Shown here: one piece after another, positions 17,743 to 26,855 of the stretch | How the letters are laid out: the number at the start of each line of letters is the position of its first letter | How positions within the stretch are numbered: position 1 is the first letter of the stretch | Assembly (NCBI RefSeq): GCF_016901575.1 | Contig: NZ_JACJKQ010000005.1 | Span: 1-64,000 of the forward strand | Length of the DNA stretch: 64,000 nucleotides | Direction of reading: 5' to 3' | Source of the DNA: Enorma phocaeensis | Lineage (GTDB): Bacteria; Actinomycetota; Coriobacteriia; Coriobacteriales; Coriobacteriaceae | Made by a program: the position numbers and the translations under genes | The notes under the pieces: generated by a model | What the model was told of the DNA's origin: nothing | The model's input: the letters and a program-made list of their open reading frames with translations, nothing else | Databases searched by the model: none

Positions 17743-18981
17743 ATGAAGGGGGATCATTCCAAACTCACGGCCGCCGCCGTGCTGGGGGCCATGGGGCCTG
17801 GGCTTTTGGCGGCGTTGTCAGGTAACGACGCGGGCGGCATCGCCACGTATTCGAGCGCGGGGGCGAGCTATGGGTATCAGACCCTATGGATCCTGCCCAT
17901 CATGGCGCTGCTGCTCATCGTGGTCCAAGAGACCGCGGCACGCTGTGGCTGCGTGACCGGCAAGGGGTTCGCCTCGCTCATCCGCGAGCGCTTCGGCGTG
18001 CGCCTGAGCGCCTTTGCCATGGGGGCGCTCCTGATCGCCAACACCGCCGTGACCATTTCCGAGTTTGCGGGCATCGCGAGCGGCCTGGCGCTCTTTGGCG
18101 TGCCTAAGACCATCTCGGTGCCGCTCATGGCCCTCGTCATCTGGCTGCTCACCATGTCTGGGAGCTTCAAGCGCATCGAAAAGGTACTCCTGGTGGTGAG
18201 CTGCGTGTTTGTGACCTATGTGGTCGCGGCTTTTCTTGCCGGGCCCTCGTGGGGCCAGGTTGTCGCCGCGACCGTCTCGCCGCACGCCGTCGCCGAGCCC
18301 GAGTATGTGTCGCTGCTTGTCGCGACGATCGGCACCACCATCGCCCCATGGATGATTTTTCTCGCCCAGAACAACGTGGTGGATAAAAACGTCGACGAGT
18401 CGGGCATCGTGCTTCAGCGCATCGATACCGTGACGGGGTCGGTCATCGCCTGCGCCATCGCCTGGTTCATCATCGTTACCACGGGCACCGTGCTCCACCC
18501 GGCAGGCATCGAGGTCTCCGACGCCGCGGACGCGGCGCTGGCGCTCGAGCCCATCGCGGGGGAGTTCTCGACCATCCTGTTTTCTGCCGGCCTTGTTGCG
18601 GCGAGCTTTCTCGCCGCCTGTGTGCTGCCGGGCGTCACCTCGTCGGCGATCTGTGAGGCATTTGGGTGGGAGCGCGGCGCCGACCGCACCTGGGAAGAGG
18701 CGCCCACCTATCGCGGCATCATAACGGGCGTCATCATGCTTTCCGGCATCTTGGTCATCCTGCCCGGTGTAGACCTTTTTGAAATCATGATGAGCGCGCA
18801 GGTGATCAACGGCGTGCTTTTGCCCGTGCTGCTCGTGTTTTTGGTGCTCGTGGCGCGCGACCGCCGCATCATGGGCGAATATCGCAACGGGCGGCTGTGG
18901 AACGTGCTCACCTGGGTGACCATCGTGCTCATCACCGTGCTCACCATATGCATGTTCGCGCTTCAGATGCTTGGGTTTTAA
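17743..18981 (+). CDS. NRAMP-family transporter, NRMT (magnesium) clade
   Basis: An 11-helix-type integral membrane protein of 412 residues in the NRAMP/SLC11 fold. The first-helix motif DPGN is DAGG (29-32), and the sixth-helix MPH motif is APW (201-203), so the metal-binding Met and His are lost. These replacements are those expected of the NRMT clade; the characterised member from Eggerthella lenta carries Mg2+ and Mn2+ without proton coupling. Genetic linkage to the MgtE-type sensor upstream supports Mg2+ uptake. Older annotation would call it a Mn2+/Fe2+ NRAMP. Confidence 0.85.
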   Translation: MKGDHSKLTAAAVLGAMGPGLLAALSGNDAGGIATYSSAGASYGYQTLWILPIMALLLIVVQETAARCGCVTGKGFASLIRERFGVRLSAFAMGALLIANTAVTISEFAGIASGLALFGVPKTISVPLMALVIWLLTMSGSFKRIEKVLLVVSCVFVTYVVAAFLAGPSWGQVVAATVSPHAVAEPEYVSLLVATIGTTIAPWMIFLAQNNVVDKNVDESGIVLQRIDTVTGSVIACAIAWFIIVTTGTVLHPAGIEVSDAADAALALEPIAGEFSTILFSAGLVAASFLAACVLPGVTSSAICEAFGWERGADRTWEEAPTYRGIITGVIMLSGILVILPGVDLFEIMMSAQVINGVLLPVLLVFLVLVARDRRIMGEYRNGRLWNVLTWVTIVLITVLTICMFALQMLGF

Positions 18982-19093
18982 CGGTTTCTGCCTCGGCCCG
19001 TTTCGCGCTTCGGAGCGCCCGGCGGGTGGGTTCGCGCCACGCGCTCTGCTATGCTTGTCGGCAAGGACATACAGCGGGGAGATAGGAGTTCCC

Positions 19094-19774
19094 ATGGAGG
19101 CATACAAGCAGGAGTTCATCGAGTTCATGGTCGAGTCCGACGTGCTCAAGTTTGGCGAGTTCACGCTCAAGAGCGGGCGCAAGTCACCGTTTTTCATGAA
19201 CGCGGGCGCCTATGTGACGGGCCTGCAGCTCAAGAAGCTCGGCGAGTACTATGCGCGCGCCATCCATGACAACTTCGGCCTGGATTTCGACGTGCTGTTC
19301 GGGCCTGCCTATAAGGGCATCCCGCTTTCGGTCGTCACGGCAATCGCCATGCACGACCTCTATGGCAAGGAGGTCCGCTACTGCTCGAACCGCAAGGAGG
19401 TCAAAGACCACGGCGCAGACGCGGGCAATCTGCTTGGGTACGAGCTCTCCGACGGCGACCGCGTGGTGATGGTCGAGGACGTCACCACGTCGGGCAAGTC
19501 CATCGATGAGACCTATCCCATCGTGACCGGTGCGGCAAACGTCGAGATCAAGGGTCTCATCGTGTCGCTCAACCGCATGGAGGTGGGCAAGGGCGGCAAG
19601 GTGACCGCCCAACAGGAGATCACCGAGCGCTACGGCTTCCCGGTTGCCTCCATCGTGAGCATGGACGAGGTCGTCGAGCACCTGTATGGTCGCGAGGTCG
19701 CCGGTCGCGTGGTGATCGACGACGAGACTCGCGCGGCGCTCGATGCATATTACGAGCTCTACGGCGTGAAGTAG
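19094..19774 (+). CDS. pyrE: Orotate phosphoribosyltransferase
   Basis: Cytosolic enzyme of UMP synthesis, converting orotate and PRPP to orotidine monophosphate. In 226 residues it shows the N-terminal FGEFTLKSGRKSPFFMN substrate region, GPAYKGIPL and the PRPP-binding motif VVMVEDVTTSGKSI (about 134-147). The ATG at 19094 follows TAGGAG. An in-frame extension upstream overlaps the NRMT end and has no family match. It stands apart from other pyr genes in this window. Confidence 0.94.
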   Translation: MEAYKQEFIEFMVESDVLKFGEFTLKSGRKSPFFMNAGAYVTGLQLKKLGEYYARAIHDNFGLDFDVLFGPAYKGIPLSVVTAIAMHDLYGKEVRYCSNRKEVKDHGADAGNLLGYELSDGDRVVMVEDVTTSGKSIDETYPIVTGAANVEIKGLIVSLNRMEVGKGGKVTAQQEITERYGFPVASIVSMDEVVEHLYGREVAGRVVIDDETRAALDAYYELYGVK

Positions 19775-19831
19775 TGTGACATGGGGCCGACGAGACGGCT
19801 CGTGCGGCCCATGCGATCGGGGGGAGGACCC

Positions 19832-20386
19832 ATGAAGAAGATCCTGCTGGTTCCGATTATGATGCTTGCCGCCTTGTGTTTGGTGGTGCTGCCCGGCTGC
19901 GGGGGGCCGTCGGTGGAAGACCTGATCCGCCAAGATCTCACCGAGCAGCTCGACGAGATCAAGCAGGGCGGGGACGACCTCATGGACGAGATCTCCGAAG
20001 CCTCGGGTGAGGACTTTGCGACGCTCGGCATCGACGCAAAGGAATTCGCGAAGTCCTATCTCGATGGCTTCGATTACTCGATCGGCGATATCACGGTCGA
20101 GGACAGGACCGCGACGGCCAAGGTGGACCTCACCATGAAGTCTCTCGGCGATATCCTCTCCGGGTTCCAGACGCAGTTTGCCGACAAGCTGAGCTCGCTC
20201 GACCTTGCCGCCCAGGCAGACGAGCAGGGGCTCTACACGATGGCGGGCGAGCTGCTCATGCAGGTGACGCAGGACACCGAGCCCAAGACGGTTACCATCG
20301 AGGTGCCCTACGAGAGCGATGACGAGGGCGTCTGGTCCGAAAGCGACGGCGCCGAGACGGCGATCCTCAACGCGATGATGTCGTAG
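19832..20386 (+). CDS. DUF5105-like lipoprotein
   Basis: A 184-residue secreted lipoprotein: Lys-Lys N-terminus, hydrophobic core and lipobox LPGC around residues 20-23, cut before the Cys. The mature part is acidic, alpha/beta, with DLIRQDLTEQLDEI and YSIGDITVEDRTATAKVDLTM, resembling DUF5105 proteins of Gram-positive bacteria. The ATG at 19832 follows GGGGGAGG. Function unknown; it would sit on the outer leaflet of the membrane. Confidence 0.8.
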   Translation: MKKILLVPIMMLAALCLVVLPGCGGPSVEDLIRQDLTEQLDEIKQGGDDLMDEISEASGEDFATLGIDAKEFAKSYLDGFDYSIGDITVEDRTATAKVDLTMKSLGDILSGFQTQFADKLSSLDLAAQADEQGLYTMAGELLMQVTQDTEPKTVTIEVPYESDDEGVWSESDGAETAILNAMMS

Positions 20387-20421
20387 GGCCCTGCTCGTCG
20401 TCGCGTCGAATGCGACAGGGG

Positions 20422-20480
20422 TGCCGCCTCTCAGGCGGCATGGGATTGCGCGCCGCCCGGGTGTTTCTCGGGCGGCGCGC
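20422..20480. terminator. Two hairpins between convergent genes
   Basis: TGCCGCC/GGCGGCA (20422-20440, 5-base loop) is followed by a 12-base-pair perfect hairpin GCGCGCCGCCCG/CGGGCGGCGCGC (20448-20480, 9-base loop). They lie between the plus-strand lipoprotein gene and the minus-strand ribokinase gene and have no U-run. A bidirectional 3'-end structure is likely. Confidence 0.6.
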
Positions 20481-20567
20481 TCATATGTAGGCGGCCAAGG
20501 TCTCAGAGCTGCCGCGGGATTGCAGCGGGCAGGCATCAGGGTGCGTCTGCCTGTGCCGCCGCGTCCC

Positions 20568-21548
20568 TTAGCAGCCGTTCTGCCACTGCTCGATGATCCA
20601 TTCGGTGACCTCGTCGGATGTTGGAATCGATGCCTGCGCCCCCAGGCGCGACACCGCGAGCGCAGAGGCGCAGGTTGCCTCGCAGGCGGCGTCGATAAGC
20701 GGGAAGCCCAGCGAGCGCATGGCGGCGAACGCCCCGAGGTAGGTGTCTCCGGCTGCGGTGGTGTCGACGACCTCGACGGAGCGCGCGGGAAGCTGCGCGA
20801 ACCCTTCTTCCGAGAGCATGGCGGATCCGCGATCTCCGAGGGTGATGACGGCCGCTCCGCCCGTCATGCGGCAGAGGGCTTCGAGCGCGCGCCTGGAGCT
20901 CGCCTCATCGACAGGGGCGATGCCGCAAACCTGCTCGCATTCGGTCTCGTTGAGACATACCAGGTCGACCTCGCGCCAGGTCGGTGCTGGCAGGCTGCAG
21001 GCGGGCGCCGGATTGAAGATGGTGTACATGCCGCGACGATGCGCGTGCTCGATGGCGGCGGCGGTCGCATCGAGGTCGCATTCGCCCTGCGCCAAGAAGA
21101 CGCTGCCCACGCAGGCGTCGCCGCGTTCAAAGAGCGCGTCGACGGCTCTGCATGCCTGTGCCGGAGAAAGGGCGGTGTTGGCTCCCGCCGACAGCACGAT
21201 GCGATTGTCCCCGTCGCTTCGAAGGATGATGGCGACTCCGGTCGAGGTGTCCTCACGGCGCTCGACGCATGCGCAGCCGATGCCGTCGCCCTCGAGCCCG
21301 GCGACAAGGGCATCGCCGAAGACGTCGGCACCGACAGCGCCCACCATATGCACCACGGCGCCCATGCGCGCCGCCGCGACCGCCTGGTTGGCGCCTTTGC
21401 CGCCGGCTCCCGAGATGAAGTCATGGCCATGGAGGGTCTCGCCCGTGCGCGGCACGCGTTCACAGGCTACGGAGAGGTCTTGGTTTATGCTGCCAAACAC
21501 GACGACGGTGCGCCCGTCGCGCAGCATCTCTTTGTCTTGCTCGTCCAT
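20568..21548 (-). CDS. rbsK: Ribokinase (PfkB family)
   Basis: PfkB-family sugar kinase of 326 residues, probably phosphorylating ribose at O5. The substrate glycine motif GAGGKGANQAVAAARMGA is typical of ribokinase, and the catalytic/anion-hole motif reads DTTAAGDTYLGAF, with Ala where ribokinases usually have Gly. The start at 21548 follows AAGGAGG with seven bases spacing. No ribose transporter is next to it. Another PfkB substrate cannot be excluded. Confidence 0.87.
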   Translation of the reverse strand: MDEQDKEMLRDGRTVVVFGSINQDLSVACERVPRTGETLHGHDFISGAGGKGANQAVAAARMGAVVHMVGAVGADVFGDALVAGLEGDGIGCACVERREDTSTGVAIILRSDGDNRIVLSAGANTALSPAQACRAVDALFERGDACVGSVFLAQGECDLDATAAAIEHAHRRGMYTIFNPAPACSLPAPTWREVDLVCLNETECEQVCGIAPVDEASSRRALEALCRMTGGAAVITLGDRGSAMLSEEGFAQLPARSVEVVDTTAAGDTYLGAFAAMRSLGFPLIDAACEATCASALAVSRLGAQASIPTSDEVTEWIIEQWQNGC

Positions 21549-21768
21549 AGAGGCCTCCTTGGATGGTCCTTCGATTTTCATGGTACCCAACCGGCTCGGC
21601 ATCGGAGGTCGACAAGATGCTGACAGATATGGAGGACTTATCTCGGCCTGAAGGGGCATCTGTGTGCTGGGGCATGCCTAGCACGCAAAGGCGCTGGTGA
21701 TGGCCTTGCGTCCAGGGTCTAGCCTACTGCTCCTTCCAGCGCTCCTTCGCAACGCGGGCGCCCACAGG

Positions 21769-21774
21769 TACAAT
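21769..21774 (+). promoter_or_regulatory. -10-like box upstream of the acyltransferase
   Basis: TACAAT lies 46 bases before the ATG of the OatA-like gene, in the intergenic region after the divergent ribokinase gene. No good -35 is visible 16-18 bases upstream. Confidence 0.35.
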
Positions 21775-21820
21775 AAGAAACGTCTATGGAACCACTGAAA
21801 CGCAGCTTATTGGATGCAGC

Positions 21821-24403
21821 ATGAGCACTCCTTTTGATATGAACGACGCCACGAACACCTCCGCGCGCCAGCGTTCCGTTCCCGGTGCCGCCGCACGCCC
21901 GGGCGTGACCGGCTCCTGGCGGGTGCCGATGCCGGCGGAGGGTGAACAGGGCGTCCAGGCGGATCCTTCGCCCCGTCCGGCAGCCCGCCCTGCCGCCTCC
22001 TCTTCACAGGGCGCGCCCGAAGCGATCTCGAACAACCGGGCCCAGGCGGGTGCGCGCGTCGCGCAGCGGCCCGAGCACGCCTCTGCACAGGAGGCCCGAC
22101 GCCACGCCGGGGACGCGCGGCCTCGGACGGGAGGCCCCCGTGGCGCTGCGCCGCAGGCGGGCGCCGCGCGGCGGAGGGTCGCCGCGGACGCTTCGAGCGG
22201 GCGCCGCGCCTCCGCTCCTGCGGGAGCGTCGCGTCAGGCGCGGGCGGCCCAGGGCGGAGCCCGCGGGCCGGCTGGCCCGGGGATGGGTGCGGCCCAGGCG
22301 GTATCAAACGCTCGGCCGCGTTCGCGCTACATTCCTGCGCTTGACGGCATTCGCACCTTTGCCGTGATCGCGGTGGTGCTCTATCACCTCAATCTCACCT
22401 GGGCGCAGGGCGGCCTTCTGGGCGTCACCATCTTCTTCGTGCTGTCGGGCTACCTCATCACGCGGCTGCTTCTCAACGAGTTCTCGCAGACGGGGCGCAT
22501 CGACCTGAAGAACTTTTGGCTGCGTCGCGTGCGGCGACTCGTTCCTGCCATCGTGACGGTGGTCTTGGTCACCTGCGCGCTCTGCACCATCTTCAACCAT
22601 GTGATGCTCACCAAGATGCGTCCGGACATTCTGCCGTCGCTGCTGTTCTTCAACAACTGGTGGCAGATCATCCAGAACGTGTCCTATTTCGACGCGCTCG
22701 GCGACCCGTCTCCGCTCACGCACTTTTGGTCTCTCGCCATCGAGGAGCAGTTCTATCTGGTGTGGCCCCCGGTGCTGTTCTTGCTGCTGCACCTAGGGAT
22801 CAAGAAGCGCCCGCTCAGGCGTGTGGTGCTTGGGCTCGCCGCGGTCTCCGCGTTGGCCATGGCGCTGCTGTACAACCCCGCCGTGGATCCGAGCCGCCTG
22901 TACTATGGCACCGATACCCGCGTGTTCTCGCTGCTCCTGGGCGCGTGGCTGGCGTTTATCCCCGAAGGCTCCATGCACCCGCGCGAGCTCGCGAGGCTCT
23001 TGGGGCTCTCGAGACTGCTTCCCGGCAAGGACGAGAAGGCGGCTGCAGCCGACGGCGCCGTCGAGGCTTCGCTTCCGACAGACGGCTCGTCTGCGGTGCG
23101 CGAGAAGGCCCCCGCTTCGGGAGCGCTTGCCGCCCTGTCTCGCCACGCGGTCGACATCATCGGCCTGACCGGCCTTGCGGGGCTCGTCCTCATGGTGGTC
23201 TTCACCAATGGCTACACCGCCTTCCAGTATCAGGGTGGCACGCTTCTGTGCTCCGTGTTCACGGTCATGCTCATCATGGCCGCGGTGCAGCCCGAGGGCA
23301 TGGTTGCGCGGGCGTTCTCGTTTGCCCCGCTTGTGTGGCTGGGCAAGCGCTCCTACAGCATCTATCTGTGGCACTACCCGCTGCTGCTGCTCATGAACCC
23401 GGTCGCCGACGTCAACGACACGCCGTGGTGGCTCATGATCATCCAGGTGCTCGTGGTGCTCGCCGCGGCGGAGTTCTCGTATCGCTTTATCGAGACCCCG
23501 TTCCGCAAGGGCGCCCTCGGCAAGGTCATAGCCCGTGTCCGTGCCGGCAAGGTGAGCGTCCCTGCCCTCGTGCGGACGCGGCCCGTGCCCGTGGCCGCCG
23601 CAGCGGCGGTGGCGCTCGTTGCAGCGGGCGGTCTCATCTTCGTGCCCAATACCTCCGCCTTGAGCGACGAGGGCGCGGCCCTGCTCACCCAGGGCGGTGC
23701 CGTGGGGACCCAGGGTGGCGCCGAGCAGCCCTCGGGGGAGGGCACGCCCGCTGCCGACGGCGAGAAGGATACGGGCGACGGCGATTTCCCCGCAGGCTCC
23801 TACGACATCGTCATGATCGGTGACTCGGTATCGCTGCGCGCTGTGGATACGTTTGGCTCGACCTTCCCCCACGGACATATCGATGCAGCGAAGAGCCGCC
23901 AGTTCTCGGCCGGCATCGAGGCGTATCGCAGCTATGTCGACCAGAACCTGGCGGGCAAGGTCGCCGTGTTCGCGCTCGGCACAAACGGCCTTGTGACCGA
24001 CGAGCAGATCGATGAGCTCATGTCCCTTGTGGGTGATAAGCGCAAGGCGGTGTTTGTGAACACGCGCAGCCCGCAGCCATGGGTCGGCGCCACCAACGAG
24101 GCGATCGGGCGTGCGCCCGAACGTTATCAGAACGCGTCTGTCGTTGACTGGTATGGGTACAGCGCTGGTCGCAACGACCTCTTTGACGGCGACGGCACGC
24201 ACCTGAATAGCCAGGGCGCGCAGGAGTACATCAACCTGATCTATAACGCGGTGAAAGACGACCTGCCCGTTCATCCTGAGGACCATGTGGACGACCCGCA
24301 GCCTCAGGCGGCGCGCAGCGCGGCCGAAAAGCTCGCTCAGTCCCTGTCGTCTGGCTTTGCCCCGCATGCGCTCAATCCCAAAGAAGAGGGCTCTGCGGTA
24401 TAG
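21821..24403 (+). CDS. OatA-like O-acyltransferase (acyltransferase 3 + SGNH)
   Basis: A membrane acyltransferase of 860 residues, of the type that O-acetylates peptidoglycan or a wall polymer. A disordered Ala/Arg/Pro-rich N-terminus (1-165) precedes an acyltransferase-3 domain (about 166-560) with RYIPALDGIRTFAVIAVVLYH and FFVLSGYLIT, and ends in an extracellular SGNH-like domain (about 665-810) with GDSVSLRA near 666 and the Asp/His pair in DGDGTHLN. An insert of about 60 residues (around 405-465) sits between helices. The ribosome site is weak. A terminator follows at 24419. Confidence 0.88.
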   Translation: MSTPFDMNDATNTSARQRSVPGAAARPGVTGSWRVPMPAEGEQGVQADPSPRPAARPAASSSQGAPEAISNNRAQAGARVAQRPEHASAQEARRHAGDARPRTGGPRGAAPQAGAARRRVAADASSGRRASAPAGASRQARAAQGGARGPAGPGMGAAQAVSNARPRSRYIPALDGIRTFAVIAVVLYHLNLTWAQGGLLGVTIFFVLSGYLITRLLLNEFSQTGRIDLKNFWLRRVRRLVPAIVTVVLVTCALCTIFNHVMLTKMRPDILPSLLFFNNWWQIIQNVSYFDALGDPSPLTHFWSLAIEEQFYLVWPPVLFLLLHLGIKKRPLRRVVLGLAAVSALAMALLYNPAVDPSRLYYGTDTRVFSLLLGAWLAFIPEGSMHPRELARLLGLSRLLPGKDEKAAAADGAVEASLPTDGSSAVREKAPASGALAALSRHAVDIIGLTGLAGLVLMVVFTNGYTAFQYQGGTLLCSVFTVMLIMAAVQPEGMVARAFSFAPLVWLGKRSYSIYLWHYPLLLLMNPVADVNDTPWWLMIIQVLVVLAAAEFSYRFIETPFRKGALGKVIARVRAGKVSVPALVRTRPVPVAAAAAVALVAAGGLIFVPNTSALSDEGAALLTQGGAVGTQGGAEQPSGEGTPAADGEKDTGDGDFPAGSYDIVMIGDSVSLRAVDTFGSTFPHGHIDAAKSRQFSAGIEAYRSYVDQNLAGKVAVFALGTNGLVTDEQIDELMSLVGDKRKAVFVNTRSPQPWVGATNEAIGRAPERYQNASVVDWYGYSAGRNDLFDGDGTHLNSQGAQEYINLIYNAVKDDLPVHPEDHVDDPQPQAARSAAEKLAQSLSSGFAPHALNPKEEGSAV

Positions 24404-24418
24404 CGCGCTCATGATCGA

Positions 24419-24450
24419 CGGCGGCATCCTGCGGGATGCCGCCGTTTTTT
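24419..24450 (+). terminator. Intrinsic terminator of the acyltransferase gene
   Basis: CGGCGGCATCC (24419-24429) pairs with GGATGCCGCCG (24434-24444) around a 4-base loop and is followed by TTTTTT (24445-24450), 16 bases after the stop codon. A textbook Rho-independent terminator. Confidence 0.92.
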
Positions 24451-24542
24451 ATCGAGGGCCTTCCCGCTTGCGATGTGGTTCTGTTCTATGAGCACGTTGG
24501 GTGGCGCATGGTCTCGTCTTGCCGGCGCGTGTGGAGGCGGGG

Positions 24543-25202
24543 CTACGAAGACCGGACGATGTCCACGACCTCGCTTGCGCTGTGGGCGATGTAATCCGCT
24601 CCCGCCGCCTCGAGCTCGCCGCTTCCGCGGAAGCCCCATGCTGCTCCCGCTACGACAAGTCCCGCGTTGTGGCCGGTCTGCACGTCTACGTTGCTGTCGC
24701 CCACATAGAGCGTCGTGGACGGGTCTGCCCCCAGCTGTTCCATAACGTGCAACGTAATCGGTGCGGCGGGTTTGGGCGGGAAGGCGTCGACGCGTCCTTG
24801 GGCGAGCGCGAACCTGTCACCGAAGTAGCTCTGGACAAGCGGCGCCACGGCGCCGTGGTCCTTGTTTGAAAGAACCGCAAGGGTGAGCCCGGCGGCGAGC
24901 ATGTCGTCCAGCATGTCGAGCACGCCCGGGTAGGGGTGCGTGTGATCCTCTTTATGGGCGGCGTAGTAGGCCGAGAACTCGGCAAATACCTGCGAGAATA
25001 CGGCGTCGTCGCCTGCGAACTCGGCAGGGATGATCCGCTCCATGAGCTTGGGCATGCCGTTGCCGACCTTATAGCGGTAGGCGTCGATCTCGAACGTGGG
25101 CCAGCCGTGGCCAGCACATACGTGGTTGCATGAGAGCGCTAGGTCCGCAAGGGTGTCGAGCAGCGTTCCGTCGAGGTCAAAGATGACATGGGTGAAGGAC
25201 AT
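24543..25202 (-). CDS. HAD-family phosphatase, phosphoglycolate phosphatase-like
   Basis: Cytosolic HAD hydrolase of 219 residues. Motif I is FDLDGTLLDT (residues 8-17), motif II LAVLSNKD, motif III Lys in PPKPAA and motif IV YVGDSNVDVQTGHNAG. The helical cap lies at about 18-90, the Gph/PGMB subtype. It probably clears phosphoglycolate or a sugar phosphate; substrate cannot be read from sequence. The ATG at 25202 follows GAGGAG; the longer in-frame form has no domain match. Confidence 0.88.
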   Translation of the reverse strand: MSFTHVIFDLDGTLLDTLADLALSCNHVCAGHGWPTFEIDAYRYKVGNGMPKLMERIIPAEFAGDDAVFSQVFAEFSAYYAAHKEDHTHPYPGVLDMLDDMLAAGLTLAVLSNKDHGAVAPLVQSYFGDRFALAQGRVDAFPPKPAAPITLHVMEQLGADPSTTLYVGDSNVDVQTGHNAGLVVAGAAWGFRGSGELEAAGADYIAHSASEVVDIVRSS

Positions 25203-25385
25203 AGGGCTCCTCGTAGTTCTGTGGCACGGCGCGCCTATTGTCTCACCTTTGCGCGTGGGGCGCCACGTCAGGGTCCTCCCATCCGTGCGCCATACCGCAG
25301 GCATGCTGCTTGATTCAATACGGATGGTTGAAGGCGCCTCTTTATGCATTAAGCTCGGCGTTGTCGACAGCACAAGAAAAATCAC

Positions 25386-25515
25386 TTCGCTTTTCCTACA
25401 TTTTGCGGGCACCTGCTAAGTAGACAGAAACAGCGCAATGCTTCCACCTGGGGTTTTATCGACGCCACATGGCTGCCTACTCGAGGGGCAGGGCAAAAAT
25501 GTCGGAAAAGCGAAA
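25386..25515. repeat. Long imperfect palindrome, REP/MITE-like
   Basis: A left arm (25386-25427, beginning TTCGCTTTTCCTACATTTT and ending TAGACAG) and the reverse complement of a right arm (25473-25515, reading TTTCGCTTTTCCGACATTTT and ending TAGGCAG) match over about 42 bases with a few mismatches, around a 45-base centre. It lies in the 390-base gap between the HAD gene and a broken regulator, where I see no gene. Mobile or REP-like origin is inferred from structure. Confidence 0.65.
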
Positions 25516-25593
25516 CGAATTGTTTCTGGAGCATCGCGAAGGCCGTCGAGGGTACCCGGCGGCCTCGATAGGGTCCCTGAGACGGAGCGGCGC

Positions 25594-26603
25594 CTAGCCC
25601 AGGTCGTGGGTGAAGGCACGCAGGAATTCTTCAAAGGTGTCCGTCTGCATGAGGCGCATGGTGTCGTCGACCGACGAGAAGAGCTCGATGATGATGTCGA
25701 GCACGTCGCGGAAATACCCCATGTCCTCGCGTGCGATGCCAATGAGCAGCACGAAGTTCACGTCGTGGCGGCCCCAAGGTATGGATGTGTCATTGTGGAG
25801 CACCGCGATAAAGGAGCGAGCGGCATAGGTGTCGATCGAATGCGGGATGGCAAGGCGCTCGGTAAAGGCGGTCGACGAGATGCGCTCGCGCAGGTGGACG
25901 TCGCGTATGAAGTCCTCGTCGGCGAACTCGCCGGCAATGCAGAGCGACCCGAGGTAGTCGATATAGGCGTCCGGGCCGCCCTGGAGTTGGACGTTGCGGG
26001 CGAACAGCTCGGGCTGCAGCACGTGCCTGAGGAGCCGGTGCGCCTGGCCGCGGCGTTTTGCCTCCAATACCCCCGCGACCTTGGTCCGGATCTTTCGTTG
26101 GCTTCGGGGATGGGGCACCCGAAGGCATCCTCGAAGTATCGCGAGAACTCGTCGGCGCAGCGCCTGATCTCGTCGCGCTGGGCGAAGTCTCCCAACAGTC
26201 CGGTGGCGTCGATGGAGTCGTCATGGTCGCCGAGCTCGTTGTTGGACTTCAAGCGGATGATGATCACCAGGATGTGGAGCAGCAGGTTGGAGAGCGCGTA
26301 GTCGCGGCGGGTGTCGCGGACGCTCTTCTGCGGCGCCTGGGCGCCCCCTGCCGGATGCGTGTTGGCGGGCAAAGAACGGGATTCGTCCTCGGGCGTTGCC
26401 GTGCGGCTGCGCTCAAGCCGGTATCCCTCTTTCGACGAGGCGACACGCTGCCCGCCGCCCCGATTAATCTCTGCGATGTAGTTGCGCACCGTGCGCTCGC
26501 TCGTATTGAGCATCTTTGCGAGCACGGCTGAAGACACCCATGAATTCGCGCGCTCAAGGATGTAGACCAACCGATTGATGCGGTCCTGCTTCGCAGATGC
26601 CAT
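25594..26603 (-). pseudogene. Frameshifted BglG/MtlR-type regulator with PTS EIIA domain
   Basis: Two frames together encode one protein. The first (26603 down to about 26095) gives an HTH_11-type domain (SSAVLAKMLNTSERTVRNYIAEIN) and a PRD-like helical part ending DAFGCPIPEANE. The second (about 26095 to 25594) continues KIRTKVAGVLEAKRRGQ and carries an EIIA (mannitol/fructose class) domain with the phospho-His context LAIPHSIDTYAA and SIPWGRHDVNFVLLIGIA. Restoring one base in the TTT at 26093-26095 joins them into about 336 residues, short for this family. It is either a true pseudogene or a sequencing error. Confidence 0.8.
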
Positions 26604-26738
26604 GCCTGTCCCTCGTCCGTCCGTGCCAGAGGCCGACGCCCTGCCCTGTGGCGGCCGCCTGGTCGTGCGCGCCTGTCAGCGCGGTCCGGCGTATCTACAG
26701 CGATACAAGCATCCTTGGTGTCCCTGGGGCGCGGTGCC

Positions 26739-26852
26739 ATGGTGGGGGCATCGAGCACGGGTATGGAGCCGCTGTTTTTGCAGCTTGGCGTAACCGTTGT
26801 GCTCGTGGCATTCTGCTGGCTGCGCCTCCACGAGCTCGTGAGGGCGCGATAG
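26739..26852 (+). CDS. Possible 37-residue membrane peptide upstream of the AEC gene
   Basis: An open frame starting MVGASSTGMEPLF, with a single hydrophobic helix (about LQLGVTVVLVAFCWL) and a charged end, stops three bases before the AEC transporter ATG. It could be a translationally coupled leader peptide, since the AEC start has only a weak ribosome site, or a remnant of a longer gene. No family recognised; no clear ribosome site of its own. Confidence 0.3.
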   Translation: MVGASSTGMEPLFLQLGVTVVLVAFCWLRLHELVRAR

Positions 26853-26855
26853 GCC

